Below are positions 1 to 7,637 of a DNA stretch of 28,679 nt, one piece after another; the stretch's first letter is position 1; each line of letters starts with the position of its first letter. The notes beneath the pieces are model-generated. The model was not told the origin of the DNA, did no database searches, and worked only from the letters and a program-made list of their open reading frames with translations. The position numbers and the translations under genes are program-made. The DNA is from Actinomycetes bacterium (GTDB lineage Bacteria; Actinomycetota; Actinomycetes; Mycobacteriales; Mycobacteriaceae): positions 1-28,679 of the forward strand of contig JAEZIA010000028.1 of the NCBI GenBank assembly GCA_023416315.1, given 5' to 3'.

Positions 1-1235
1 CAGCGAGGTGTGATCTGAACGCGCTTGCCGATCTGCGGGTGGTCGAGATCGGTGGTCAGTTCACCGCGATCGGCGGCCGAGTGCTGGCCGAACTCGGCGC
101 CGACGTCATTGTGGTCGAGCCGCCGGGGGGCTCGCCACAGCGTCTACGGCCGCCCTTCGTCGACGACGAGGCCGGGACCGATCGCAGCCTGCGCTGGTGG
201 GCGGGCAACATCGGGAAACGCAGTGTCACAATCGATCTGGAATCAACCCCGGGGATCGATGCATTGCGCAGACTGATCGACAGCGCCGACATCGTCGTCG
301 CCGCTGGCGACCAATTGGCCCAGGGAGCTATCTCCTACCAGGATGCCGCCGCCAGGCAGCCGCGGCTGATCTGGGTATCGGTCACGCCGTTCGGGATCGG
401 CAGCGCCCGCGCCGATCAACCGGTCACCGACCTGACCATCCTGGCAGGCTCGGGCCCCGTGTGGAACTGCGGTTACGACGACCATTCCATCCCACCGATG
501 CGCGGCGCAGGCGAGCAGTCCGCCAACATCGCCGGCATGTACGCAGCCATCGGTGCACTGATCGCCTTGGCTCACCGCGACCACGCGGGGATCGGCCAAC
601 TCGTCGACATCAACGTGACCGCCGCGTGCAACGTCACGTGCGAACAGACGACCTACCACTGGCTGGTCAACCACGCGGTCTGCCTGCGCCAGACCGGCCG
701 CCACGCCTACCCGACACCGAGTTCGCCCGTTCAGGTGCGTTGCGCCGACGGGCAGTACGCGACCACCGGGGTGTTGCCGCGCAAGCCGGAGGATTTCCGC
801 GGGCTGACCCAGTGGCTCCAGGATCTCGGTCTGATCGACGAACTGCCCGAAGCGGTCTTCCTCGAACTCGCCGGCAGTCGCGACACCCCCGTCGATATGT
901 CGCTCATCGGTGAGGATGACGAGACCACCGCGATTCTGTCCGCGGCCAGAGACGCCGTCACGCTGATCGCATCACGGCTGCCCGCCAAGGAATTCTTCCT
1001 CGACAGCCAGCGTCGCGGGTTTGCCGCCGGTGCGATACTTCCGCCCCACGAGGCGTTCGACGACGAGCACACGGTGGCACGGGGCCTACATGTTCCGGTT
1101 CCGCATCCCGAGCTCGATCGCACGTTCATCTATCCAGGTCCGCCGTATGTGTTCAGCGCGTCCGAGCCCCGCCGGCCAACGCGCCCACCGCTGCTGGGCG
1201 AGCACAATTATCTTCTCGATGAGCTCGCCCGGTGA
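1..1235 (+). CDS. CaiB/BaiF family (class III) CoA-transferase, 5' end cut by window edge
   Basis: The reading frame is open to the left edge (from base 3) and ends in TGA at 1233-1235. The family's N-terminal signature, here LADLRVVEIGGQ, begins before the first in-frame GTG at 39, so the true start lies outside the window. The family moves CoA between acyl-CoA donors and carboxylic acids, which would activate an acid for beta-oxidation without ATP. Visible family blocks are the VLAELGADVIVVEPP segment near the N-terminus and AAIGALIALAHRDHAGIGQ in the middle. The usual catalytic Asp before the latter block is not obvious; the local sequence is GEQSANIAG. The gene overlaps the next by GTGA. 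Family confidence is high; substrate unknown. Confidence 0.9.
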   Translation, partial: ARCDLNALADLRVVEIGGQFTAIGGRVLAELGADVIVVEPPGGSPQRLRPPFVDDEAGTDRSLRWWAGNIGKRSVTIDLESTPGIDALRRLIDSADIVVAAGDQLAQGAISYQDAAARQPRLIWVSVTPFGIGSARADQPVTDLTILAGSGPVWNCGYDDHSIPPMRGAGEQSANIAGMYAAIGALIALAHRDHAGIGQLVDINVTAACNVTCEQTTYHWLVNHAVCLRQTGRHAYPTPSSPVQVRCADGQYATTGVLPRKPEDFRGLTQWLQDLGLIDELPEAVFLELAGSRDTPVDMSLIGEDDETTAILSAARDAVTLIASRLPAKEFFLDSQRRGFAAGAILPPHEAFDDEHTVARGLHVPVPHPELDRTFIYPGPPYVFSASEPRRPTRPPLLGEHNYLLDELAR

Positions 1236-1675
1236 ATCACCGGCTGACTCACATCGGCGTATGTGTTCGCGATATCGCGAGGTCAACCGCCTTCTACTGC
1301 ACCGCGCTGGGATTCACCAAGATCGGCGAGATGCATGTGGACGATGCCGCCAGTGCGCGGCTGCTCGATGTTGATCCGCTGTCGCTGGACCTGATCTACC
1401 TCGAGCGCGACGGGTTTCGCATCGAGCTCCTGGGTTATGACACACCAAGGAGAAGTGAAGCGCCCCCTCGGCGGATGAATACGCCCGGCTTCACCCATCT
1501 TTCATTCCGCGTCACGGAGATCGACGCGCTTGCCGAGGCGATCGTCGCGCACGGCGGCAAGCTCCTCGCGGACCACACCGTGACGTTCGGCAGCGGGAAC
1601 CGCGGAATGATGCTGACCGACCCGGATGGCAATTTCATCGAACTGATCGAACGCGTCGCGTCGTCGGAGAGTTGA
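1232..1675 (+). CDS. VOC (glyoxalase/bleomycin-resistance fold) protein, 147 aa
   Basis: A complete single-chain VOC protein with the two beta-alpha-beta-beta-beta modules of the fold. Four metal-ligand-like residues are in their usual places: His in LTHIGV near the N-terminus, Glu in FRIELLGY, His in FTHLSFRV, and Glu in NFIELIE near the C-terminus. That supports a metal-dependent lyase, epimerase or dioxygenase-like enzyme rather than a pure binding protein. The start GTG overlaps the CoA-transferase stop (GTGA), implying translational coupling and a role on the same CoA-linked intermediate. Methylmalonyl-CoA epimerase-like activity is possible, but the sequence alone does not choose between these activities. 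Confidence 0.85.
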   Translation: MNHRLTHIGVCVRDIARSTAFYCTALGFTKIGEMHVDDAASARLLDVDPLSLDLIYLERDGFRIELLGYDTPRRSEAPPRRMNTPGFTHLSFRVTEIDALAEAIVAHGGKLLADHTVTFGSGNRGMMLTDPDGNFIELIERVASSES

Positions 1676-1720
1676 TCAGTTGAGCACAGTTCGTTCAGTT
1701 GTTCCATCGAGTGATAAAGT
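1676..1720 (+). promoter_or_regulatory. Class II promoter element upstream of the P450, with -10 box
   Basis: This 45-nt stretch matches 14190-14234 at 33 of 45 positions without gaps. Its core is two tandem octamers, TCGTTCAG (1691-1698) and TTGTTCCA (1699-1706), followed by TCGAGTGA (1707-1714). A mycobacterial-type -10 hexamer TAAAGT lies at 1715-1720, six bases before the ATG at 1727, so transcription would begin at or next to the start codon and the mRNA would be leaderless. No Shine-Dalgarno is present, which agrees. The element is probably an operator for a regulator encoded elsewhere. Confidence 0.55.
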
Positions 1721-1726
1721 GCTTTA

Positions 1727-2920
1727 ATGCCCGCCACCAGCGAGTTGATGTACTCGCCTTTCTCCAAGGCGATCTTCGACGACCCGTACCCGGTGTACCG
1801 GCGGCTGCGTGACGAGGCGCCGGTGTACCGCGATCCCGAAGACCGATGGTGGGTGCTTTCCCGGTTCGATGACGTCGCAGGGGCGCTGCGCGATTGGGAG
1901 ACCTACTCCTCCAAGTTGGGCCCCGCTCCGGAGAATCCCGACAATGACGGTCGTAAGTATTCGGTGATCTCGATGGATCCGCCCCGGCACGACCGCATTC
2001 GGGGTGTGCTCAAGGGCTTCTTCACGCCCAAGGCAGTCGCCGCGATGGAGAACGCCCTTCGGGCGGTCGTGGACCACCATCTCGACCGTCTGGAACCCGG
2101 TACCACAGTCGATGCCATGGAAGCGTTCGCCTTTTCCGTACCCACCGATGTCATCGGAGACCTGCTCGGCGTTCCCCACGCCGACCGTGAGCAGTTGCGC
2201 GTCTGGTGGGAGGCCTTCCTCACCAGACACGAGGGCGAGGTGGCGATGCCCCCGAGCGCCATCGAGGCGAACCGCAAGATCAGCGCCTACATCGGGGACC
2301 TCATCGAGGCGCGGCGCTCCCATCCCGGCGACGACCTCATCAGCATCGTGCTGCAGGCGACATTCCACGATCCGGAGGTCGGCCGCGACCGCGCGCTGAC
2401 GGCCCACGAGGTGCTGATGTTCTGCAACCTGCTATCGGCGGCGGGATCGGAAACCACGCAGAAGCTGATTTCGAACGGTCTGGTCGCCATGCACGACCAT
2501 CCCGACCAGTGGCAGCGAATCGTCAACGATCACAGCTTGATTCCGGCCGCCGTCAACGAGGCGTTGCGCTACGACACCCCCAGCCACTGGGTGGCGCGCA
2601 CACTGACCCGACCGGTCGAACTGCACGGCGTGACGATGGACGCCGGCGACTGGGTGCTGTTGCTCCTCGGCAGCGCCAATCGCGACGAGCGCCGGTACGA
2701 CGAACCCGACCGGTTCATCCTCGGCCGGCCGCGCGGTACCGACGTGTACTTCGGCTGGGGCATCCACATCTGCCTGGGCCAGTGGCTGGCCCGGCGCGAG
2801 GCCCAGCTGGTCTTCGAGTATGTGGCGAAGAAGTTCCCCAACTACACCATCGGGGCACACGAGCGCGTATTGACCGCGACCGTACGCGGATACACCAGCG
2901 TCGAAATGACGCTGCGCTGA
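1727..2920 (+). CDS. Cytochrome P450 monooxygenase, 397 aa
   Basis: A full-length soluble bacterial P450. The I-helix oxygen-activation motif is AAGSETT (238-244), the K-helix ExxR is EALR (278-281), and the haem loop FGWGIHICLG places the thiolate ligand at Cys349. Bacterial P450s of this kind hydroxylate hydrophobic substrates using ferredoxin and a reductase; no ferredoxin gene is nearby. It stands 51 bp after the VOC gene with its own promoter (1676-1720) and appears leaderless, so it may be regulated apart from the CoA-transferase operon. Its stop codon abuts the stop of the convergent DUF3237 gene. The P450 family number cannot be assigned by eye. Confidence 0.95.
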   Translation: MPATSELMYSPFSKAIFDDPYPVYRRLRDEAPVYRDPEDRWWVLSRFDDVAGALRDWETYSSKLGPAPENPDNDGRKYSVISMDPPRHDRIRGVLKGFFTPKAVAAMENALRAVVDHHLDRLEPGTTVDAMEAFAFSVPTDVIGDLLGVPHADREQLRVWWEAFLTRHEGEVAMPPSAIEANRKISAYIGDLIEARRSHPGDDLISIVLQATFHDPEVGRDRALTAHEVLMFCNLLSAAGSETTQKLISNGLVAMHDHPDQWQRIVNDHSLIPAAVNEALRYDTPSHWVARTLTRPVELHGVTMDAGDWVLLLLGSANRDERRYDEPDRFILGRPRGTDVYFGWGIHICLGQWLARREAQLVFEYVAKKFPNYTIGAHERVLTATVRGYTSVEMTLR

Positions 2921-3343
2921 TCAGACGACCTCGAAAACCTCATACTGCAACGATTCTCCGAAGAACGCGCCCTTGGCCACGCCGAGGATTCGCGTCAGCC
3001 ACTCATAACGCTCATCGCCCGTCTCGAAGAAAATCGCCGAGTACACGGCCGCCGTGTTCACGTCCATCCGACCGGTGTAGCTCACGTATATGATTGCGCC
3101 ATCGTCGGTTTCGAGCGTGACCCGCGCGTCGACGAGCACCCGCCCCGACGGTTCGACGTACGCCCAGTCGGCCGCGGCACGACCTTTCAACGAAGCCCGC
3201 AGCCGCTCCCCTTCCCACCGCGCCTCGGTGATCTCACCGATCGTGCGACTTCCTGTCGGGCCCGCAGACACGGTGATGGGCTCGGCGAGTTGATAGGTGA
3301 CGTGACACAGCGGTCGCAGCTGCGCAACAACGGAATCCGTCAC
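2921..3343 (-). CDS. DUF3237 domain protein, 140 aa
   Basis: Small protein with the features of DUF3237: an N-terminal PLCHVTYQL strand, a central VLVDARVTLETDDGAIIYVSYTGR region, and the C-terminal FETGDERYEWLTRILGVAKG signature. The length is typical of the family, whose function is not established. The start GTG overlaps the upstream VOC stop (GTGA), so it is the third gene of the SnoaL-VOC-DUF3237 operon and is probably translated by coupling. That company suggests a small-molecule fold acting on a degradation intermediate, but this is inference. Its stop lies directly against that of the convergent P450. Confidence 0.8.
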   Translation of the reverse strand: MTDSVVAQLRPLCHVTYQLAEPITVSAGPTGSRTIGEITEARWEGERLRASLKGRAAADWAYVEPSGRVLVDARVTLETDDGAIIYVSYTGRMDVNTAAVYSAIFFETGDERYEWLTRILGVAKGAFFGESLQYEVFEVV

Positions 3344-4254
3344 GGTTTGCTGCCCGTAGAAGCGTCATACTCGACGAACTCGAACACCGCGCCGTGACAC
3401 GTCTCGGGATCGGCGATCAGGCGTCCGCCCTCGCGCTCGGCGAGCTTGACTCCGTTCGTGGACAGGTGCGACTCGACCGACGACAGGTCGCGGCACTCGA
3501 AAACGCACGAATGCATGATCTCGCCGTTAGCCGAAAGATCACGGCCCGCGACAGTGTCTTCCGAAGCGGGCACGATGAGTTCGACTGTCGTGTTGGTGCC
3601 CAGCTTCAACCGGCGACGGATCGCCGCCCCGCTCTTCTCGTCGCCAAGCACCGCCGCGCCGAGTGCGAGGTAGACGCCACTGGCCCGGTCGATATCGTTC
3701 ACGACAACGCCGACTCGCCAGCCCTCGATGGTCAGTGGATGGTCACGCCAGGGGGCATTCGACCACCCTTCGACGAAACGGGGATCCTCCCAGGCCCCCG
3801 GCACGCCCAACGGGCCCGGCTTCACTTCGGTAAATGGCATGAACTCGAGCTGACCCGCCGTGTCTCTGGGGTGGGTGAAGACCGGGCTCATCGGCTTGCC
3901 CACCATCGACTCTCGCCCCGCGCCCCCGAGGCCAAAGCAACGCACCCCGTGCGCCGCAAGGGCGTCGAATATCTCCGTGGGCCCGGAATCGGCGAAGTAG
4001 GCGGCCGCATGGAAATGCGAACCGAAGCGGCTCAGGAACTTCCCGAGAGGCAACTGCGCCGCCTCGGCAGTCGGTTCCATGACATCGACCGCCAGGTCCC
4101 CGATGGTAACCATCGAGGCCCAGCGCTTCTCGGCATCCAGCCACTCGTCGGTGAACACGTCGACCGCGCCGAACACATCGCGGTACCACTGCGCGGCGAC
4201 ACGATAATCGTCGACGATATGGTTGACGTGCCATTGTCTGCCGATCTGAATCAT
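3340..4254 (-). CDS. Two-module VOC family protein, 304 aa
   Basis: The protein begins MIQIGRQWHVNHIV and holds two VOC halves. The N-terminal module carries candidate metal ligands: His in WHVNHIV, Glu in DVMEP, His in GSHFHAAAY and Glu in QLEFMPF. The second module (about residue 180 onward) lacks an equally clear set and may be structural. Two-module VOC proteins include extradiol dioxygenases, but the usual ring-cleavage signature is not evident, so a dioxygenase call is not justified. The ATG at 4254 is preceded by an AAGGGA ribosome site, and the SnoaL stop lies 11 bp upstream. An upstream in-frame extension would run through the SnoaL gene and was rejected. Confidence 0.8.
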   Translation of the reverse strand: MIQIGRQWHVNHIVDDYRVAAQWYRDVFGAVDVFTDEWLDAEKRWASMVTIGDLAVDVMEPTAEAAQLPLGKFLSRFGSHFHAAAYFADSGPTEIFDALAAHGVRCFGLGGAGRESMVGKPMSPVFTHPRDTAGQLEFMPFTEVKPGPLGVPGAWEDPRFVEGWSNAPWRDHPLTIEGWRVGVVVNDIDRASGVYLALGAAVLGDEKSGAAIRRRLKLGTNTTVELIVPASEDTVAGRDLSANGEIMHSCVFECRDLSSVESHLSTNGVKLAEREGGRLIADPETCHGAVFEFVEYDASTGSKP

Positions 4255-4265
4255 CTGTCGTCCCT

Positions 4266-4658
4266 TTAGGGGTCGGGCGCGAAATCGCGCGAGGTGAATC
4301 GCCATACACCGGCATCCTTGGTGAGTTCGTCGCGGTAAACGCCCTGCGCGATCACCTGGACTCCGCTGCCGGGGTTCGAGGAGAACACCGTGCAATAGGA
4401 CCGGCTGGTTGCTCCGGCACCGCTTTCCTCGGCCAAGACCGAGGTGACGACGTGTCGAAGCTGTCCGGGAACAGCCAGGTCGACGACGTACGCCCGTAGG
4501 GCGTCGCGACCGCGCGCCTGCTCTTCCCCGGCCAGCAGGAAACGGCCGTCGGGGACGAAACAGTCGGCGAACGCCTCGGAATCCCGCCCGTCAAAGGCGA
4601 AGTTGTAGCGGCAGATCAACTGGTCGATCTCGAAGGCGTCTTGCGCCGAGATGGTCAA
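4266..4658 (-). CDS. SnoaL-like (NTF2-fold) protein, 130 aa, TTG start
   Basis: Short cone-fold protein with the opening DAFEIDQLICRYNFAFDGRDSEAFADCFVPDGRF, typical of SnoaL_4/nuclear transport factor 2-like proteins. The fold is shared with ketosteroid isomerases, polyketide cyclases and dehydratases; activity cannot be chosen from sequence. It is the first gene of a leftward operon, followed by the VOC and DUF3237 genes. The start is TTG, chosen because AGGAGG lies seven bases upstream (4666-4671 on the opposite strand) and the family N-terminus begins there. The promoter contains the class I operator at 4705-4727, shared with the divergent acyl-CoA dehydrogenase operon. Confidence 0.85.
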   Translation of the reverse strand: MTISAQDAFEIDQLICRYNFAFDGRDSEAFADCFVPDGRFLLAGEEQARGRDALRAYVVDLAVPGQLRHVVTSVLAEESGAGATSRSYCTVFSSNPGSGVQVIAQGVYRDELTKDAGVWRFTSRDFAPDP

Positions 4659-4665
4659 CGGTTCC

Positions 4666-4671
4666 CCTCCT
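4666..4671 (-). promoter_or_regulatory. Strong Shine-Dalgarno deciding a TTG start
   Basis: Read leftward this is AGGAGG, with a seven-base spacer to the TTG at 4658. It fixes the SnoaL start on a rare start codon. Confidence 0.8.
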
Positions 4672-4704
4672 GCCGCTCGATTCGAGCATCACTCGAGTTG
4701 GGCG

Positions 4705-4727
4705 AACACTAGGACATATATTGTGTA
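4705..4727. promoter_or_regulatory. Class I operator (23-bp dyad) between SnoaL and acyl-CoA dehydrogenase operons
   Basis: Half-sites AACACTA and TTGTGTA flank a nine-base spacer, matching the site at 20143-20165 in 19 of 23 positions with the same spacing. It covers a rightward -10 candidate TATATT (4717-4722) and a leftward -10 candidate TAGTGT (4711 to 4706), so a protein bound here would block both divergent promoters. The dyad and spacing suit a dimeric repressor such as a TetR-type protein; the regulator is not in the window. Confidence 0.6.
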
Positions 4728-4756
4728 GCTGTCCAGAATTCCCCTGTCGGCCCTCC

Positions 4757-4761
4757 GGAGG
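4757..4761 (+). promoter_or_regulatory. Ribosome-binding site selecting TTG start of acyl-CoA dehydrogenase
   Basis: GGAGG with a four-base spacer to TTG at 4766. It favours this start over the in-frame TTG at 4721, which lies inside the operator dyad and would be upstream of the expected transcription start. Confidence 0.6.
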
Positions 4762-4765
4762 GAAC

Positions 4766-5908
4766 TTGCCGTCCACCACCGCCGAGTCGTCACCCGAACT
4801 CGACCTTCTCATCCGGACGACGCGCGCGTTCCTGGACAGAGATATGCCGCTGGCGCGGGTACGGGAGTTGCACGCCTCGGGTCAGTCGTTCGACCGTCAG
4901 TGGTGGAAGCGAGCCGCCGAACTCGGCTGGACCGCGCTGCTGATTCCGGAGTCCCTCGGCGGTGGGTCCATCACTGGCTGTGGGATCAATGACCTGATGA
5001 GCTTGCTCGAGCAGCTGGGGCGCACTGTCGCGCCCGGACCGCTGATCCCGGTGAGCGTCGTCGCTTCTGCGCTCGCGGGAGCCGACGGCGCCCACCAAAC
5101 AATCATCGACGGGCTGCTCGATGGTTCCGTCGTCGCGGCGTGGGCCGTCGACGAACCGGGGCAGCCGTTCGGGAGTATCCCGGCAACGGCCGCCACCCCG
5201 ACGGCGCAGGGGTACCGCATCAACGGTGTGAAGGACCGGGTCGAGGGGGGCACGCACTGCGACGTTCTACTGGTGTCCGCGCTCTGCTCCGGTGGCGTTG
5301 CACAGTTCCTGGTGCCGGCCGGAGCCCGCGGCGTGTCCGTGCTGCCGTCGCCGACGGTTGACCTCGTACGTGACTACGCGACAGTGTATTTCGACGGCGT
5401 GGAGGTCGGATCGGCCGAGATCGTCGGCAGCGTCGCCGCGCCTCCGGTGGCCATCGCACGGCAGACATATATCGCTGCGTTGTTGCAGTGCGCAGAGACG
5501 GTCGGAGCGTTGGACGCCATCTTCGACATGACAGTGCTCTGGGCCCAGGAGCGCACCAGCTTCGGGCGGCCGCTGTCCTCCTACCAGGCTCTCAAACACC
5601 GGTTCGCCGACATGAAGACACAATTGGAGGCCTGCCGCGCGATCCTCGCAGCGGCGCGCCGCGCGTTCACCACCGAGCCCGAGACCGCGGGACTGGCCGT
5701 GAGTGCCGCCAAGGCCTACATCGGTGAGTACTCGATCGCGATCGCCCAGGAGTGCGTCCAACTGCACGGCGGGATAGGCGTCACGTGGGAACACGATCTG
5801 CACGTCTATCTGCGCCGGATCGAAGTGAACCGCGCGCTCTTCGGCACCACCGAGGAGCATCAGGAGAACGTGTACCGGTACGTCGAGCAGACGGAGGTCA
5901 GCCGATGA
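4766..5908 (+). CDS. Acyl-CoA dehydrogenase family subunit, pair 1 first member, 380 aa
   Basis: Acyl-CoA dehydrogenase fold: helical N-terminus, middle beta domain (about 120-220) and C-terminal helical domain with QERTSFGRPLSSYQALKHRFADM and QLHGGIGVTWEHDLHVYLRR. The latter is the flavin/dimer-interface signature. The usual YEGT-type loop with the catalytic Glu is absent, and the sequence continues into an ordinary helix. This pattern, with a second dehydrogenase overlapping by ATGA, fits the alpha2-beta2 dehydrogenases known from mycobacterial steroid side-chain degradation (ChsE type), in which two subunits share one active site. The TTG start gives a normal N-terminus. It leads a five-gene operon controlled from the class I operator. 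Confidence 0.88.
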   Translation: MPSTTAESSPELDLLIRTTRAFLDRDMPLARVRELHASGQSFDRQWWKRAAELGWTALLIPESLGGGSITGCGINDLMSLLEQLGRTVAPGPLIPVSVVASALAGADGAHQTIIDGLLDGSVVAAWAVDEPGQPFGSIPATAATPTAQGYRINGVKDRVEGGTHCDVLLVSALCSGGVAQFLVPAGARGVSVLPSPTVDLVRDYATVYFDGVEVGSAEIVGSVAAPPVAIARQTYIAALLQCAETVGALDAIFDMTVLWAQERTSFGRPLSSYQALKHRFADMKTQLEACRAILAAARRAFTTEPETAGLAVSAAKAYIGEYSIAIAQECVQLHGGIGVTWEHDLHVYLRRIEVNRALFGTTEEHQENVYRYVEQTEVSR

Positions 5909-7134
5909 CTGAGACTGTCGACCAGTTTCGCGCGCGCGCAGCCGGTTGGCTCGCTGCCAACATGCCGCATCTGGGTGGCGACACACCGCACACTGATCGC
6001 GACAGCGACGAGACGTGGCAGCGCGCACGCGAGTTGCAACGCCGCCTTTACGACGGTGGTTTCGCCGGCATCTGCTTTCCTACCGAATGTGGCGGGCTGG
6101 GGCTCGATTTCGCCTACCAATCCGCGTTCAACGAGGAAGCGGAACCGTACGAGATGCCGGTCGTACTCAACATCCCGAGTTTGACCATCTGCGCCGCGAC
6201 GCTGCTGGACATGGGCAGCGAGGAACAAAAGCGCCAACACATCGCCGCCGCACTCCGCGGCGACGAGGTGCTGTGCCAGCTGCTTTCGGAGCCGGGCGGA
6301 GGTTCCGATCTTGCAGGCGTGACCACACGTGCCGAACGGCGAGACGGTCGCTGGATCCTCAACGGCGCCAAGATATGGAGTAGCAGCGCCTTCGCCGCCG
6401 ACTTCGGCTTGTGCCTGGCACGGACCAACTGGGATGTGCCCAAACACGAAGGACTCACCATGTTCCTCGTTCCCCTGCAGGCTCCGGGACTGACGATGCG
6501 CCGAATACGCCAGGTCAACGGGTCCACGGAGTTCTGCGAGGAATTCTTCGACAACGTCGAACTTTCCGACGAGCACGTCGTCGGTGACGTCGACGGCGGC
6601 TGGGCCGTCGCGTCACGCCAGCTGTTCCACGAACGACGCGCGGTCGCGAAAGGCTCGGAGTACGCGAATTGTGCAGCGCTCGAGAGCGGCAAGGGCGGTG
6701 CGATCGACCTTGTCGCTCTGGTGAACATCACCGGCCAGGCCGGTGATCGCTGGGCCCGCCGGATGGCAGGGCGAGCGCTCACGCACCGTGTGGTGGAGAA
6801 AGCGTTGGGAGAGCATGTGTTCCGTGGGGTGTCGTCCGGCGCCATGCCTCCCGCCTCGGGCTCGATAAGCCGCCTGTTCTACGGATTGTGCGAGAATTTG
6901 GTGCTCGATGCCGCTTTGGCGTTGACTGGCTCCGCTGCGGTGGTGGGTGACGATCCGACAACCATGGCCGTCGGCCAGAAATACCTTTCGCGGCAGGCTG
7001 TTTGCCTCGGTGGTGGCACCACCGAGATCGCCCGCAACATCATTGCCGAGCGAGTGCTCGGATTTCCCCGCGAGTACGCCGCCGACCGCGGAGTGCCCTT
7101 CAAAGACGTCCCGCGCAACGGAGGCCGTCGGTGA
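5905..7134 (+). CDS. Acyl-CoA dehydrogenase family subunit, pair 1 second member, 409 aa
   Basis: The N-terminal domain carries GFAGICFPTECGGLGLDF, the middle domain carries QLLSEPGGGSDLAGVTTRAERRDG, which is the FAD/substrate-loop signature, and the C-terminus reads CLGGGTTEIARNIIAERVLGFPRE. The position of the catalytic Glu in medium-chain enzymes (YEGT) is Gly here, so the base must lie elsewhere, in this subunit or its partner. It begins by ATGA overlap with the preceding dehydrogenase, and co-translation in a fixed ratio is expected of a heteromeric enzyme. The reaction is alpha,beta-desaturation of an acyl-CoA, probably one with a bulky or ring-bearing acyl group. Confidence 0.9.
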   Translation: MTETVDQFRARAAGWLAANMPHLGGDTPHTDRDSDETWQRARELQRRLYDGGFAGICFPTECGGLGLDFAYQSAFNEEAEPYEMPVVLNIPSLTICAATLLDMGSEEQKRQHIAAALRGDEVLCQLLSEPGGGSDLAGVTTRAERRDGRWILNGAKIWSSSAFAADFGLCLARTNWDVPKHEGLTMFLVPLQAPGLTMRRIRQVNGSTEFCEEFFDNVELSDEHVVGDVDGGWAVASRQLFHERRAVAKGSEYANCAALESGKGGAIDLVALVNITGQAGDRWARRMAGRALTHRVVEKALGEHVFRGVSSGAMPPASGSISRLFYGLCENLVLDAALALTGSAAVVGDDPTTMAVGQKYLSRQAVCLGGGTTEIARNIIAERVLGFPREYAADRGVPFKDVPRNGGRR

Positions 7135-7622
7135 CCGACACCCTCATCACCGAACGGCTCGCTGCCGTCATCGGTGTCTGGCACGCTCAGGGCGCGCCAT
7201 CATTTCCTATCGACCGGTCTGACATTCGGCGTTGGGCGATCGCCACGTATTGGCCGCAGCGCCCGCCCCGGTTGTACTGGGATGAGGACTACGCGCGCAC
7301 CACGCGGTGGGGCGGCATCATCGCTCCCGACGATTTCAACCCGTTCGCGTGGCCGATCGAACCGCTCGACGCGGGAGCCACCGCGTACGTCCTACCGCAG
7401 CCGGGCGACCCGGGCCAGCGGGTGCTCAACGGGGGTGTCGAATTCACCTTCGGTCAGCCGATGCGCCCCGGTGATGTGATAACCGGTCGGTGGCGGATTC
7501 AGAGTGTGACCGAACGCGAGGGCAGATTGGGCCTGATGATGTACGTCAACCTCGAGCGCGAACTGCGCAATCAAAATGACGAGGTAGTTCGCAGTCGCAT
7601 CGACACCCTGATCCGGTACTGA
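7131..7622 (+). CDS. MaoC-like hot-dog protein (FAS1-type dehydratase N-terminal domain), 163 aa
   Basis: Single hot-dog domain of the type called MaoC N-terminal or FAS1-like dehydratase. Landmarks are DIRRWAIATYWPQRPPRLYWDEDYARTTRWGGIIAP, VLNGGVEFTFGQPMRPGD and the SRIDTLIRY end. Such domains are generally the non-catalytic half of a two-domain hydratase. A catalytic-type MaoC protein is encoded two genes on (9062), so the two likely form a heteromeric enoyl-CoA hydratase, comparable in design to ChsH1/ChsH2 of cholesterol degradation. The GTG start overlaps the dehydrogenase stop (GTGA). It would hydrate the product of the preceding dehydrogenase pair. Confidence 0.82.
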   Translation: MTDTLITERLAAVIGVWHAQGAPSFPIDRSDIRRWAIATYWPQRPPRLYWDEDYARTTRWGGIIAPDDFNPFAWPIEPLDAGATAYVLPQPGDPGQRVLNGGVEFTFGQPMRPGDVITGRWRIQSVTEREGRLGLMMYVNLERELRNQNDEVVRSRIDTLIRY

Positions 7623-7624
7623 CA

Positions 7625-7632
7625 AGAGGAGG
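7625..7632 (+). promoter_or_regulatory. Strong ribosome-binding site for the aldehyde dehydrogenase
   Basis: AGAGGAGG, five bases before the GTG at 7638. It confirms that start and gives this mid-operon gene an independent strong translation signal. Confidence 0.75.
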
Positions 7633-7637
7633 CAACC

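Noticed and set aside
3340..4254. Extradiol ring-cleavage dioxygenase
   Set aside because: Two VOC modules are visible, but the second lacks a clear metal set and the ring-cleavage signature is not seen, so only a VOC call is made.
4721..4765. Longer N-terminus for the acyl-CoA dehydrogenase from TTG 4721
   Set aside because: This TTG is inside the operator dyad and the -10 region, the residues are not family-like, and GGAGG precedes TTG 4766.
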